Positions 35,357 to 47,960 of a DNA stretch of 64,000 nucleotides are shown piece after piece. The position numbers and the translations under genes are program-made. Every line of letters starts with the position of its first letter. Positions within the stretch are counted from its first letter, which is position 1. The notes under the pieces were generated by a model. It searched no databases and had not been told where the DNA came from. It worked only from the letters and a program-made list of their open reading frames with translations. The DNA comes from Gnetum montanum (lineage: Eukaryota; Streptophyta; Gnetopsida; Gnetales; Gnetaceae), in assembly GCA_015680685.1 (NCBI GenBank), contig MNCI01010025.1, positions 13,162-77,161 on the forward strand. Direction: 5' to 3'.

Positions 35357-37960
35357 ATGATACCCGTGACCACTACCATTCCCACCTTAGACCTAAAGGT
35401 CCCATACTCTATCCAACATGTGATAGGTCCCAAGCAACGATGGTCCCTTAGGCTAAGGCAGTTGTTACTTGAGAGTTTGGCACACGATGGAGAGTGATAT
35501 GATTTTGTATGTAAAAAATTTTAGACAAATGTACCCTTGGATTGCTAGAAAATTAAGGATAAACATAACTTCAAGTTCCTCCACTGGAACAGAAGGGAGT
35601 TCATCCTTGCTCTTGATGTTACCATCCTGCTAACTGAAGCATATCAATGGGTGTTAAACCAACTAATGTGAGTGAGCAGGTTTAGGGAATGGGACACATC
35701 ATCCCATTATGATGAAACATTCCAGGATGGGCAGGAAGACTTGAAATCCCACTCAGAAAGTGGTGGCTAGACCTATGCCTTGGCTTCGCTTCCACTACTA
35801 TCTTCTGATCAAACTTGATCTTCTCTTCCATCCCCTTTGTGGTCTCCACAACCTTGCGATAGCCTACATCCTCCTCAACAATGGGTAGTTACCCAATGTT
35901 TTCAACGTACTAGCAAGTGGGCCCTTCAACTTCTTTTTTAGTTACCTTCCCTTCCCAATCTATTTCGGCATTGTACCCAATGTCAGTCATAGCTACACTA
36001 CCATATGTGAACACTTTGCCTATGTCACAATCACATGTTAGTTTCACTCCTGGTCCCTCATCTGCACCTGTCCCACCACCAGTAGGAAACCCACTTTTAA
36101 CCACCTAGTGGGCACTAGCCACTTCTCTCCCTACTGTGCAACCCTCTCAAATGTCACATTACGTCCAACATCAAGTGTACCATGTCCTATAGGTGGTGCA
36201 ACCAAACATAGGGCTATGGACTGTTGTACCAATTGCGCAAGTAGCAAACCCCACAACACCACCAAAAATGGTTGCCCTAATAGGACCACCCACTGGGTGG
36301 TGGACCACCCAGGTAGCACCACTTGTTGGAGTGGTCCCAATGGTGCCTTCCATGGGACAAGTTGTTGCCCCAAGAGCATCACCCATGATGGCTACTCAAG
36401 CCTCCCCACAACCATCTACAATGTTCTTGAGTCTGGATCAAGCTTTCCAACTCATCCAGATCCTCATTGAGGAAATCCAATGGCTTAAAGCTGCTAGTTT
36501 TGAACTTTTACCATGATGACACTATCAGATCGGCTATCCCTATGCTTACGTTGGCCCCTGGAGTGCCACTTCCAAAATTTACAAAATACAATAGGGAGGG
36601 TGATTCCAATGTGCATTTGGTACCATGGCCACACACCATCATCCATGTCTTTGATAGGAAAAGCTCTGGATTAGTACCATGCACTCCCCTGTGCCTCCAT
36701 CTCAACCTTGGAATAATTGCTAAGCTAATTGATGACTTGCTTCAAGTACAACCTGAAATTGGAGATCACATTAGACTAGCTCATGAGCATCAAGTAGGAC
36801 CTGTTAGAATCTATGTAGAGATTCATACAATGGTGGAGCACAACCTTGAACGAGATATGTGAGCCTATCGCTGAGGCCCACTTGTTGGCCATCTTCAAGG
36901 GTGTAGTTAATGACTTGATTAAGTCCAAACTCTACTACCTAGCCCCGTGCTCCCTTAGCCAAGCGGTTGCATAAACCAAGAGCATTTAGGATGTGGGAAA
37001 ATCTAGTAGGGACCCTACCTATGTGACATAAAAAAATGCACACATTAAGAAAGACAAAGAGAAGGGCAAGGCTGTAGTAACCATGGTGGCTGCTATGTCC
37101 AATGAGACGAAACCCAATAATAGCAACAAGAAAAAGGTTGCTACAACCCCCAATGTCCCTGCTAATGCCACACCTAGCTCTAGTAACATAGGATAGTCCT
37201 CAACATCAACACCTATGGAACCAACCTAGCCGAGGTCCAACTTTGAGCACAAGTATCGCTCCAAGTATACCCCATTACCCATCAAGCCTTTGGAACTTTT
37301 GAAGTATTAGTTGGGAGCTGGGTGTATACAACATAAACGAATGTCAAAGGAGGCAATCAAATGTCATCAATGGTATTGTGAAGCTCTTAGGAACCCCTCC
37401 TTGGCTATGCTTAATGAACCTCTAGTTCTAAAGAATTCCAGGTTGGAATGTTTCTGTAACTATCACCAACTATGTGGTCATGATATGAACTATTTCTTAG
37501 CATTGAAAGATGACATACAACGCATGATTGATTAGGACAAGTTGATCCTAGATGAGAGTAGTCCTGTCTACCCCAAAAATTAGTCAATTCATGGTTACAA
37601 AGACCCGTTGAATGCTAACAATGTGGGGTATACCATCAACATTATTGGCATTGAAAATAATCAAGAACCACCACAACAATCATTCATGGTATGTGTGCCA
37701 CCTTGTAATGTAGAATTGGCAACAAAAACAACATCAAAACAACTATTTGTTCTTAAAATTTCTCATTAGACATCCACCCATTCTCCTTTTGTGCTGAAAG
37801 TGGCACCACCGCCCACACCAATGCAACAGGCACCATTTGTCATTAAGGTGCCAACACACCTAAGCTCCTCTACCCAAAGCCAAGTAACAAAAAATTAAAC
37901 CATAGCCTCCTCATCTAAAAAGGCATGAAGAGAGTTTAGCAGACAAGCTTGTTGGGGAAT
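35357..37960 (+). pseudogene. gag: Gag of element F, decayed
   Basis: The ATG at 35357 (MIPVTTTIPTLDLKVPYSIQ) aligns with the gag starts of elements H and B. In order: NRREFILALDVTI, a long Pro/Thr-rich region of low complexity (35900-36430, including MVQPNIGLWTVVP), NFYHDDTIRSAIP, FTKYNREGDSN, the core KSKLYYLAP-like region near 36930, and a knuckle-like CNYHQLCGHDMNYFLALKDD (about 37450-37510) in which the last Cys is absent. The frame decays toward 37960 in the gag-protease linker and ends where LTR A begins. The linker resumes at 62690. Several stops and frameshifts. Confidence 0.8.
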
Positions 37961-38002
37961 GCACTATGTTAGGTCCACCTAAGCCTACCCCCTTGACCTG
38001 AA

Positions 38003-39360
38003 TATAGCGATAGAAAACGTCGGTGGTTGGAAACACTAAGAGGTCTTTGAGCGCATAGGCTAACCTTGAATTGGCACAAGGGCTGTGCTAGAGAAAATGG
38101 ATTCAGGGTGCCCTAAACCATCTTGTCGATTAAAAAGTAACTTAATAGGTGTAGAATAACCCTTTTGCAAACAATGATTTTCAACAAAACACCTAGTGGT
38201 AAAATAAAAGAAAATGTAATGTGCACAGTAGTGGAAATGTGCTAAAGCACGTAACAGAACAATAGACATGATTAAATGCCTTAAAATGCTAAAAAATAAA
38301 TGCTGTAATCATACAAAAAAGAGTGTTTGAATAAGAAGATGCACCACCCCATAAAAGGGGTAGAAGTATATAGAGTGTACAATAGGCATAGTAAGAGTGC
38401 AATCATACCCTCGGTGGTGTTAGGTTGTGAAATATGGTGCTCACTATGATAAATTGTGCCTGTTGGATCGGTATTCACAACGTACTACATGATGTTCCAT
38501 TGGGCTACTGTGTACCATGTGGTGTAGTTGTGCCTCCGTTGGTGTTGCGTGCTCTGGGTCTTTTTCGGCCATGGAGCTAGGTGCCAAGATGCCAAAATGC
38601 CAAATGCCTTGCTGGTGAAGAAAAATGAAAGCCTCCCTTCTTTCTTTTCCCTTCTCTTTTAAAAGATGGTGCCAAGGTATTTATAGGACTAGGGTTAGCC
38701 CAAAATGCAGATTAGGTGCCAGATGGAAGTGTGGTGGGTGTTACACTGTAATGCTACACTACACTGTAGCATCAAGTGTTGCACTGTAGCACTACACTAC
38801 ACACTATAGCATTAGGTATTGCACTGTAGCACTACGCTATGCACTATAGTTCCAGGTATTGCATTGTAGCACTACACTATGCATTGTAGTGCTACACTAC
38901 ATACTATAGAACTATGTTACACATTGTAGTGCTATGCTATGCACTATAGCACTACGTTGCGCACTGTAGCACTATGCTATGCTATGCTACATAGCATAGT
39001 AGGGTGCAAAAAAGTGAAATCATTCTAATACTTAGAAAAATCTTGCAAATCTGGTAGTTGGTGTTGTGCTATGCTACACTACACTATGTAGTGTAGCAGG
39101 GTTTAGAAAATTCCATTATTCTGACACTTATAAAGGTCTTGCAAATCTGGTAGTTAGTGCTATGCTACGCTACGCTATGCTATGTAGTGTAATAGGATAT
39201 TACACTGTAGCTCTATGCTACATAGCATAGCAAGGTGTTACACTGTAGTGCTATGATATGCTACGCTACATAGCATAGCAGGGTGCAGAAGATCCATTAC
39301 TTTGACACTTAGAAAAATATGCAATCAAGATGCCAAGAAAGAAAAATTTGTGGTGTTTCA
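38003..39360 (-). mobile_element. LTR A, 3' LTR of element A
   Basis: It runs from TATAGCGATAG to GGTGTTTCA. On the minus strand a CCTATAAATACC TATA box lies near 38672. The half after 38740 is packed with runs of 'gtagcactacgctatgcact' and GCTAY hairpins. The polypurine tract at its right shows that it is the 3' LTR of a minus-strand element. Confidence 0.75.
38740..39290 (+). repeat. GCTAY hairpins and GCACTGTAGC tandem in LTR A
   Basis: About ten copies of a 20-bp-scale unit ('gcactgtagcactacactac') are followed by arrays such as 'atgctatgctatgctac' against 'atagcatagtag'. LTR A' (62050-62630) has the same block with differing copy number and sequence. Confidence 0.75.
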
Positions 39361-41212
39361 ATGCCCCTTCTTTGTTGACGTCTCAAGGAGTGGCCCGAAA
39401 GACACTGACAAAGAATTACAAAACACCATAGCAAACATGTCACCAACATCATTTTTGAGCACAGGGTCAAATGTCATTTTCCCATGCTCAAGAGTGTTAT
39501 TGGAATAAGGTTATGCTAAGGGATAAGGGGTATAAGAAATGCTAAGAAAATAAAATTTAAATGGTGGGAATGAAATGCAAATAGTGGATCATGATATAAG
39601 ATGAAAATTTAGCATGGTTGATAGTGACCAACCATGGCATGATGTGGTTTTCCCTTTAAATGTTGACCTCTTGTTGGAGTACTCATGGGAGGGTGAAAGT
39701 TGATCCAACGATGGAGCAATTGTGAAGTTGTAGCATTGTTGATTTTTTTTTGGTGAACCTTCTTTGGGTTCGGCTTACTATTGAATGTTAGCTAAAAATT
39801 GGCTATTGAAAAAATGAGCTTTTTTTCCTATGGATGATTTATGTTATATCCACCTATGCTTTGACCATGCAATAGAGGCATCCCACAGGATGAATTATGT
39901 TACATCATCCATGGGTTGAGTGATTGATATGAAGAGAATGCCATGTGTGTTACAGTGCATATGCATTAGAGGAGTGTGAAATCATGAATATGGGAAGGAT
40001 GAGAGGATGTTGGGATGAATGAATGCGTGTGCATAGGTTATAAAAGGGATGAGGAGGATGTGCACTCTTGAGTGGCTCAACCAGTCTAATCATGGACATT
40101 AGAGCAATGTGATAACTTGCTGCTACGATGAGATGCACCTTTGCACAATTACCTCCAAGGCTTCATCCTACAAACACAACTAAGAGGGGATAAGAAAACA
40201 AAAAAATGTGAAATGCAAGTGAAAATTCTATATGTGAAGATGCTACAAGTGTTGGATGTGAAGATGCTGCAAGTGTCAAATGTTGTGCCAATTGCAAGTG
40301 CTCAGAAAGCTAGTGAAAGTGCTAGGGTGATGATGCTGCAAGTGTTCTAAATGCCACACTAATGGCAAGTTCTCCAAAATAATTACTAGAATTATGTAAG
40401 GTGATGATGCTATGAGTGCTTCCAAGAAAATGACAAGTGTTCAGATTAGATTAGCTACATGCCAGTTTAAAGTCCTAATAGACTGTGAACCTAGTTTAAG
40501 GTCTTGGTAGATTGTGATGTGCTAGTTTATAGTCCTAGTAGACTATTGGATGGTAGTTTAATTTCATAGCGGATAATGGATGTTGTGCCAGTTTAACATC
40601 ATGACCCAAGGACGAGCTGTGCCAGTTTATAGTCATAGCAAACTATCTATGCCAATTTATAGTCATAGTGGACTGGTGCTTACCTTACTTTTATAATGTG
40701 TGATGCTACATGTGTAGTCATGCTGTGTGCCTACAAGATCCTGCAAAAATCATCTATAAAGAAAAGAACATCAAGCAACACCTATTATAAACAAGGATGC
40801 ATGAAAGGAAAGCAATGCAAAAAGTGATAGTTTTAAACCATTTTAGGTCATAGGCTAGTTTAAGGCCTTTTCGAGCCTTGCATTTTTGTAGTTTCATGTT
40901 TTATAGTTTTTTTTTTTATGTTTTTAGATGGAATGCGTAAGCTAAGTGGATGGATGCATAAAAAAATTAAAATAAATATGTGAATAAAATGAAATTCATG
41001 ATCTAAGTAAGTAGGAAAAATGTAAATGTGTAGGCTAGTGTGATGTAAATGAGAGTAAAAAATGCATGGGAAGTGGAGGCAAAGGGTAAGTAGGTGCTAA
41101 ACATGTTTTTGGCGAGGGCAAATTCTTGATCATGTAGTTTCTTCCTAATCAGGTGTGCATTAGGGGGCATGCGAGGCTTAGGGTTCTCTGGGAGGCTATT
41201 GGTTTCAACCAC
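39361..41212 (-). other. Polypurine tract and 3' untranslated region of element A
   Basis: The minus strand reads AACAAAGAAGGGGCAT before the LTR. Tandem words 'gatgctgcaagtgt' occur at 40240-40345, and the AGTTTAWAGTC minisatellite at 40455-40680. At 40830-40900 the units change to 'agttttaaaccatttt' and 'gtttaaggccttttcg', the kind found beside protease in element B (54660-55060). So the 3' array and the array flanking protease are brought together here, which marks a deletion of integrase, RNase H and RT. Confidence 0.6.
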
Positions 41213-41960
41213 TCATTTGGGTGTGTTGGTCTCAAGCACTACATTGGTTGTTATAGGTGTACCACCAAGAAACTCTTCTTCTAAAACTTGCACCATGTCT
41301 ATGTTGTGGAAAGTTGAAGAGGAAGCGTTATCACCATGGATGATAACATGACCACCTTTGTATGGAAGGTGGGTTTCTTGGTGGATGGGAGAGGAGATGC
41401 CCCTTAGTTGGGCTAGCCAAGGTCTGTCTAGAATCATGTTGAAACCTAGCATCTCCTCTATGATAGTGAAATCTTCACTAGTGGGAAATTGCTCTCCTTC
41501 CATAAAGGCTAAGTTGATTGTACCCTTGACTATGACATGTGATCCGTTGAAGGATTTTAGACACATGGTTTTGGTTGGCTTGATTTCATTCACCAGGCCT
41601 AGTTTGTCAATGACAAAGTACAAGACTACGTTTGTTTCTACACGATCATCAACATGCACTCTACGGATGGTACATTGCCCAACATATATGCTAATGGATA
41701 GTGAAGTTGTAGTAAACTCCCCTCATCCAGGGTTGACTTTGACTACATCATCGTGAAAGGCTAGGGTTTTTGGACCCAATTCTTGTGATGTAGAGGGCAA
41801 CATCATTGCATGGATGGATACCTCATTTGTAGGGATGTACTCCATAACAGGAATGGTGGCCAAGACCTTGGACAAAGCTTGGCAGTGAGCAGATGAAGTC
41901 ATGACTAGGTCATACAAGCTCAATGTTGTGTTCTTTTGCTTGAGTGTTTGCTTCACCTAG
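41213..41960 (-). pseudogene. Protease region of element A
   Basis: The frame at 41659-41213 gives a retropepsin-like fold: HVDDRVETNVVLYFVIDKLG, then CLKSFNGSHVIVKG, FMEGEQFPT and NMILDRPWLAQLRG. The homologous site in element B reads DDGAAMNV, so the Gly next to the catalytic Asp is Arg here. The upstream part (41956-41723) has LYDLVMTSSAHCQAL and IPVMEYIPTNE, matching element B and the element F remnant at 62.9 kb. Retropepsins cut the gag-pol polyprotein; this copy is inactive by sequence. Confidence 0.75.
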
Positions 41961-43021
41961 GTTAATGTAACTACAAAGTCCTTGTCATTAGTCATTGTGT
42001 TGGCTTTGACTTCCTCCATGTGGCTTGAGAGATAGATCTCTTCGCAGGGGGACTTGGGCCTGGTTTGCTTGGCCTGCTTAGGGTCAGGGGCCCCAATGTT
42101 CAGTTCTTGTTTGTTGGTTGTGGCCCTTGCTTCGGCCATGGGGGTTGTAAGGTGCTCATTTATCCTCTTGCTTTGCCATTTGGTGGGTCTACCTAGGTTG
42201 CTAGTGGGGTCAACCCTTGAAGAAGGAGGGATTGAGATGTTTCCAACTATTGGGCTTCAGTTAGGTGAGGGGCCATCATGTTGTGGCATCCTTATGACAA
42301 ATGGTGATTTAGGTGGAGTTGTTATGTGGCCAACTTGCTGTGGCACCTTGATAACAAAAGGTTACTTAGCGGTTGTTGTTGCATCATGCTAGTTTAACAT
42401 TTTAGTAGATGGTTGCTATGGAACTTTGACAACAAAGTGTGCTATGGGTACTCAAGGTGGCACTTTGATAACAAAGGAAGGCCTCTTGCTTGTGGAGGTG
42501 GAGGGGACCCTTGCCTTGTTGGGAGGCACACAGATTAGAAAAGGTTGTTGCATAGGTTTAGACTTACCACCTATGCTAATGAAATTTATGACATAGGAGG
42601 CATCATATATGTTGGAGTGACTCACCATGTTAATCACAAGTTGGCCATGTTCTATCATTCTCTACAGGTCATCCTGCAAAGCACAATAATTGTTTATACT
42701 GTGACCAGGCAATTGGTGATAATGATAGTATTGGTCCAGCTTGAAGTGTTGTGGAACTAGTGGCTCATTTGACACTACTAAAGCAAGGTTCCTTAGTAGT
42801 TCGTAGTGCCTATCATGTTTTTGGTGAGTACTTGCTGATACATGTTTGTGTTGGATTTTCCCAGATTTCAAGAGTTTCTCTAGTAGTTCAGAGGGTTGCG
42901 CTGAAAGTTGGGTCTTGGGGTAGCCCATGTCAATGTAGGTGAGTTGGTGCCAGAATTGGAAGGTTTGTTAGTTGGGGCTTTGGGCTACTTAGTTATTGGG
43001 CCCTAGTTGGTTGCTCTTGGG
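41961..43021 (-). pseudogene. gag: C-terminal gag and linker of element A
   Basis: Minus-strand frames give a knuckle-like YYHYHQLPGHSINNYCALQD (about 42680-42745), a Val/Pro-rich linker with FLICVPP, FVIKVPP and FVIRMPQ repeats, and KSPCEEIYLSS before the protease. Upstream it reaches only SELLEKLLKSGKIQ (about 42890) before the frame fades at 42960 and LTR B starts at 43022. The N-terminal half of gag is missing. Confidence 0.75.
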
Positions 43022-44732
43022 TATAGTGACCAAAAATGTTGGTGTCTAGAAAACACCGAAAGGTCATTAGTCATGATAGTCTTAACCCCGAATCTGTGCG
43101 AGGGCCATGGTAGATAAAACAAAAATAGGGTGCCCTGAACAATTTGGTCGCTCAGACAGGGACTTAGTCGGTGTTAATATAACCTTTTGCAAATGGATAA
43201 TTTAAAAATGATACTTATAACATAGAATAATATTTAAACACAAAAGGGGTAGAAAATGATGTAAAATGCCATGATAAGTAAGAAAAAAAGGTAAAATGCA
43301 GTTAGAAAAATGCACTACTTCAAGAATGTGACTTCACTCTATCGAGGTGGATACAATTATTTGCATAGTGATAAGGGGCACAAGGATTCCAAGAGTAACC
43401 AAGACATTTAGAGTAAGATGGATGTATGCTTGAATGCAAACTTAGGATTCAACAATGCAAAATGCTATGAGGATAGCAGGAAAGAGAAAAAAAATGCCAA
43501 ATGAGAGTGTTAACTATTTACAGTGTCAAACAAGATGTTTACAATGTTTAGGGATACAATTCTAACTTTTTACTTGCTAGGCAACCAATTCACCATTCAT
43601 CTGACCCCTTGAGCATTTCTCATTGGGGTATTTATAGGACTAAGGGCACACGAAAGATGCAGTTTGGACGTCACGTGTCCTGGACCTGTGTTGACTTGTC
43701 TATGCTGCATGGACATGAATGACCATTAGACGAGCCTGCCATGCTATAATTATGAGCCAGCCATGTTGTAATTGTGTTGTTAGATCTTGAAGATGTGTGC
43801 CAACAGTTCAATTAGGTGAAGTGCATTGATGTAGCATAACTGCCTGCTATGCTATGCTATGCTTTGTAGCATAGCATGTTGGCATAGTGTAGCATCTTGC
43901 TACACTGCGCTATGCTATGCAAAGTAGCATAGTGTAGCCACTAGTTTGAAGCAAAAACTTGCGTTGCATCTTGTTGCATGTGCTCAAAACGTTTGAAGCA
44001 TGCTGACTGTTCTTTGCATATTTTCTACGCTATGCTACGCTACATAGCAGAGCATAGCGTAGTAGTTGGAATTAATTGCAGAAATGTTGACAATTTGCAA
44101 ACTTTTCTTTTTGCAACGTGAAACTTGCAAACTTGCTGATCTTGTCCTTTGAGATGCCTTTCATTACTCCCGTAGAGTTGCTATGCTATGCTACACTATG
44201 TAGCATAGCAACCGACATGGCTTACTTTTTGCTAAGTTTTCCACTTTTTGGTGAAGGAGTCGTTGCTGAAGGATTTGGAGTTTTGAGCGAAGCAACTATT
44301 TTTGAAGGCTAGCGACACTAACTTAGTGTAATTGAAATCGTTGAATTAGGTAAGCCTTCCTATGTTGCTTTTGTTATGCTATGCTAAACTATGTAGCGTA
44401 GCATAGCATAGCATCTTGTCTTGCAACAATTTATAGTTGATCTCTTAAACAACTATTTCCGGAAGCTTGCTACACTACATAGCATAGTGTAGTGTAGCAA
44501 ACTGCTTGACTAGAAAACTTACCAAACTATTTTAAACATTTTGAGCACTGTCGACAACTCTTCACATTGTTTCTGAGTAGGCTGTTAGCTAGATGAATTA
44601 CCGAGCTAGAAGACTTGCCAAACTGTACAAATTAAACTTAAAACATCCGCTTCTTATCAAAGTGACATGATGCCACTTGAATTGCAAAGACTTGGTGAAG
44701 CAAGAATGCCCTAGAAATTTTAGGGTGTTTCA
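43022..44732 (-). mobile_element. LTR B, 3' LTR of element B
   Basis: It runs from TATAGTGACC to GGGTGTTTCA, 1711 bp. Minus-strand TATA box CCTATAAATACC near 43630. It carries at least five GCTAY hairpins. It matches LTR B' from start to about 44365, where B' is truncated. An N at 44757 lies just outside. Confidence 0.75.
44025..44062 (+). repeat. GCTAY hairpin with 12-bp perfect arms
   Basis: CTACGCTATGCT (44025-44036) and AGCATAGCGTAG (44051-44062) are exact reverse complements around a 14-bp centre. Similar hairpins in this LTR lie near 43850, 43905, 44180, 44375 and 44470. Confidence 0.85.
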
Positions 44733-46159
44733 TTGGCCCCTCTTTATCAATGTTTGNGAAGGTTTAAGAAAATGGTAAAGATGAGACTTAGCAGAGTCCC
44801 TCATCAGAGTGCTCATGAGGGAGTTGTTCATATGGTCATCTTTACTTTCGTTGACCTTTGACCTCTTGAAATTTTTGGAGAGGGTGATTGTGAAATAGCT
44901 TATGTGCCATTTGTTTTAGGCATGTGAGCCTTTGCTCTCTTATGCTTTTACCTTTTGCTATTTTGTCAATTACATTTGTGAACAACCTTATTGCAGGACA
45001 TGTGTTTCTTTCTTAGGATGAGTTGTGTTACATCCACATGGAGTATTAACCTACTTATAGATGCTTCCCATGTGGTGAGCTACGTTACACATGTCATGGA
45101 CTTTGCGGTTGAGAAAACAAGAGGGCTTGATAGGATTTGGGAAAAGCTTGTAAAAGAGGGGAGTGAGTAGAAAGTGTGGGTAAAATAAGTAAGGTAAAGA
45201 GGAGGAGCTTGTAAGGTAGGATAGGATGTGCACTATAAAGTGGTTAAGCTAATCAAGATAATCACTTTGCAATGCTATAGCATTTGCTATTGTGGCGAGA
45301 CACACCTTTGGCTGACGCCTCTCTAGAACGCACCCTACAAACACAACAGAGAGTGAACCAAAAGAAACACCCCTAATGAAAAATGAGGGAAAAGGTATTA
45401 CTTGCTGTAGATGTCATTGAAGCTCTTAGAGATCTTTGATGGTGCATGGTGTCCAAAGTAGAAAGGCCAGCAGTGGCCTTGGCAGCATCAGTGTGGAGGA
45501 GTTGGCATCGAAGGAGCAGGGAGTTGTTGTGAGTGTAGATGCTCTAGAATCCCTGCCAAAGGCATGCATTCTTAGTTCAACCATGGGATCAGATTCCACA
45601 TAGCTAAACATAGTTTGAGCTTAGATGTTGGCAGGGAGATGGAGGGTAACAATATTGTGGCTAGGCCAAAATACTACTGGAACTCCAATAGTAGGCACTG
45701 ACCAAGTAACTACCATTAGGGTGATGGACTGTGGTGACGATATGTTTGGGGGGTCAATCAAATGTTATATGATAGCTTCAAGGGATCAGCAAGATGCCAG
45801 GAGCAGCAATGTTGCATATGTTCTAGATCATGTTCTCATTTCACTGTGAATTGCATTCTAGAACTGCAACATCCCATCCCACATTAACACTGTGCATGCT
45901 CGCTTGATGTGTACTTGGTGCAGATGCATGCTGGGGACATGCCACAAACCCAGTTTAAGGTCCTGGTAGACCATGTTCTAGTTTAAGATCCCAGCAGACT
46001 ATTTGTGCCTATTTAATATCATAGCAGATGTGCTATGCCAGTTTATAGTCATAGCAGACTAGTTGTGCCAGTTTTACGTCGTAGCGGATGTTTTCTCATC
46101 TTTGCCAATTTAACATTGTAGCAGACATTTTCTTATTTGCTTCATGCTTCAGATGTAGT
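44733..46159 (-). other. Polypurine tract and 3' untranslated region of element B
   Basis: The minus strand reads GATAAAGAGGGGCCAA before the LTR. Between here and integrase no frame is convincing. The minisatellite at 45950-46140 has about six units of 'gccagtttatagtcatagca' type, matching those of elements A and E. Confidence 0.6.
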
Positions 46160-46985
46160 ATGGCTTGAGATATGAATGATTCATTAGATTTGTGAACTCA
46201 TTGCTGTCCATGTCTGCTAGCTTAAAGGATCCATTTCCAAAGGCTTTAGTGAGCATATATGGGCCTTCCCAGTTAGCTAAGAATTTTTTCACATGCTCAC
46301 AGGTAGCTTTGAGGATAAGGTATCCCTTCTATATTGGCTGTTGATGTGGGTTTGCATGATTTTTTTGTTGTTGCTTGCTCTGGTAGTACTCTATGCAACT
46401 CAACATTTGTGCATGCTCCTCCTCCATTGAGTCGAGGTTAATAATTCTCGACTTGTTGCTCTGGGCTTCACTCACAACATCAAATAGGATCATCCAGAGT
46501 GATGGTACCTACAAATCAAGAGGAAACACTACTTTAGATTCATAAATAAGACTAAAAGGAATCTTACCTATTGTAGTCCTGCATGTCGTCTTGTAGGCCC
46601 ATAGCACATAGAGGATTTGCTCATGACACCACCTCTTGCTATTGTTAAGAATCCTTTTCAGCAAGTTGATGATGGACTTATTTGTAGCCTCTGCCTACCC
46701 ATTAACTTGTGGGTAATATGGGGAGGAGAAGGATTTCCTGATGCTTAGATTGCTATAGAAGGTTCAACTTTTCATACTACTGAATTGTGGTCCATTGTCA
46801 GTTACAATATTCATCGGAAGCCCAAAGCTTGTCACGATGTTATCCAGGATGAAGTTGCAAACCTGCTAAGATGTTGTCTTCCTCAAGGGGATAGCTTCCA
46901 ACCACTTAGTAAAATACTTAGTGGTGGTGATGATGAAGCCATGCCCTACAAAGGACTTAGGCATGATAGGTCCTATGAGGTCTAG
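46160..46985 (-). pseudogene. Integrase core and C-terminal domain of element B
   Basis: Minus-strand reading: WGLDLIGPIMPKSFVGHGF, KYFTKWLEAIPLRKTT, VTDNGPQFSSMK, YYPQVNG.AEATNKSIINLL. Catalytic residues are all present: Asp at 46980-46982, Asp at 46797-46799 and Glu at 46689-46691, with 60 and 35 residues between them, as expected for gypsy integrase. A TAG at 46695-46697 stands where NGQAE is normal. The tail gives KKFLANWEGPYMLTKAFGNG. The HHCC zinc domain that should precede the core is absent: the RNase H tail runs directly into MSPFQQWGL. Integrase would insert the DNA copy into chromosomes; this one is dead. Confidence 0.9.
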
Positions 46986-47465
46986 CCCCCATTGCTGGAA
47001 AGGCGACATGTCCCGCTTGAGTGATGGGCTTAGTACATTCGACAATCAAAGTTGGCAGACTTGCAAACAAGTGTGGTGGAATACTTAGTGCTAGGGTGGC
47101 TAAGGCATCTACTACCGTGTTTTCATTGCATGGCATGTGTTGCACAACTGTAGTTGCAAAATATTTGAGTAGGCTTTTTGCTAGGTTGTAATAGGATTGC
47201 AGATGCACAGATTTTCAGGCATAGACCTTGGTGATTTGATTCATAACTAGTTGTGAATCACTGCAAATCACCACGTGTTGTATGTGTAGTGATTAGGTAG
47301 CTAAGAGGCCTTTGAGTAGCCCCTTGTACTCTGCCATGTTGTTGGTGCAGGGGAACACAAAACGATAAGTGAAAGGGTGCATTTCCCTAGAGGGGAATGT
47401 AATGTCAGCAGTTGCACTACCTCTACATGTGGTCGAGGCACCGTCAAAGTGTAAAGTAGCTTTGA
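46986..47465 (-). pseudogene. Second (archaeal-type) RNase H of element B
   Basis: LHFDGASTTCRGSA supplies the first Asp and CTNNMAEYKGLLKGL the Glu; the end of the domain reads YYNLAKSLLKYF and PCNENTVVDALATLA with the last Asp. A second RNase H between the ordinary one and integrase is the known hallmark of Tat-clade elements. The centre near 47200-47300 has a stop and partial frame loss. Confidence 0.8.
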
Positions 47466-47960
47466 GATGTGATGGGATAGCATTGATAGTACTAACATGT
47501 TCGTCTGAGAATTTGGGATCTATGGTTGCCTGGTCATCGATGGGTGAAGCCGTGAGTTGTGTCGCTATGGCTTGGCCCTTCGTTGATGATTGGGTCACAT
47601 AGTGCAAGTCAAATTCCACGGTTATTTCTTTCCATCGGGCTATCTTGCTACTTTCATACAGGCTATTAGTGATAGCCCAGAGTATGTTTCTCTTGCAAAT
47701 AATGTTAATTTTACTGTGAAATATGTAATGCCTCCACTTTTTTAATGTAAACACTAAGACAAGAAAATTCCTCTCCACCTTGTTGTACATTGCCTCATAA
47801 GCTATTAATGCATGACTCAAATAGTACACTGGTATGTCAGATCTGTCGTCTCATTTCTGACATAACAGTGTTGTGATAGATGTGTTGGAGATGGCAAGGT
47901 AGATGAAGAAAGGCCTATCCCTCTATGGCGGGTGGATAGTTGGGAGGTGTAAAAGCTTCT
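47466..47960 (-). pseudogene. RNase H of element B
   Basis: The frame gives YYLSHALIAYEAMYNKVERN, FLVLVFTLKKWRHYIF, ARWKEITVEFDLHYVTQSST and KGQAIATQLTASPI, which align with the standard gypsy RNase H (the EFDL.Y....KGQAIA motif is especially clear). It follows RT without a boundary and removes template RNA during reverse transcription. Confidence 0.85.

Noticed and set aside
36131-36386. Minus-strand open frames within the gag of element F
   Set aside because: Shadows of the plus-strand Pro/Thr-rich gag region, which aligns with two other gags.
38740-39290. Regular short repeats that could suggest a CRISPR array or telomere-like repeat
   Set aside because: Units are variable, lack constant spacers, lie inside an LTR and occur in a plant nuclear context.
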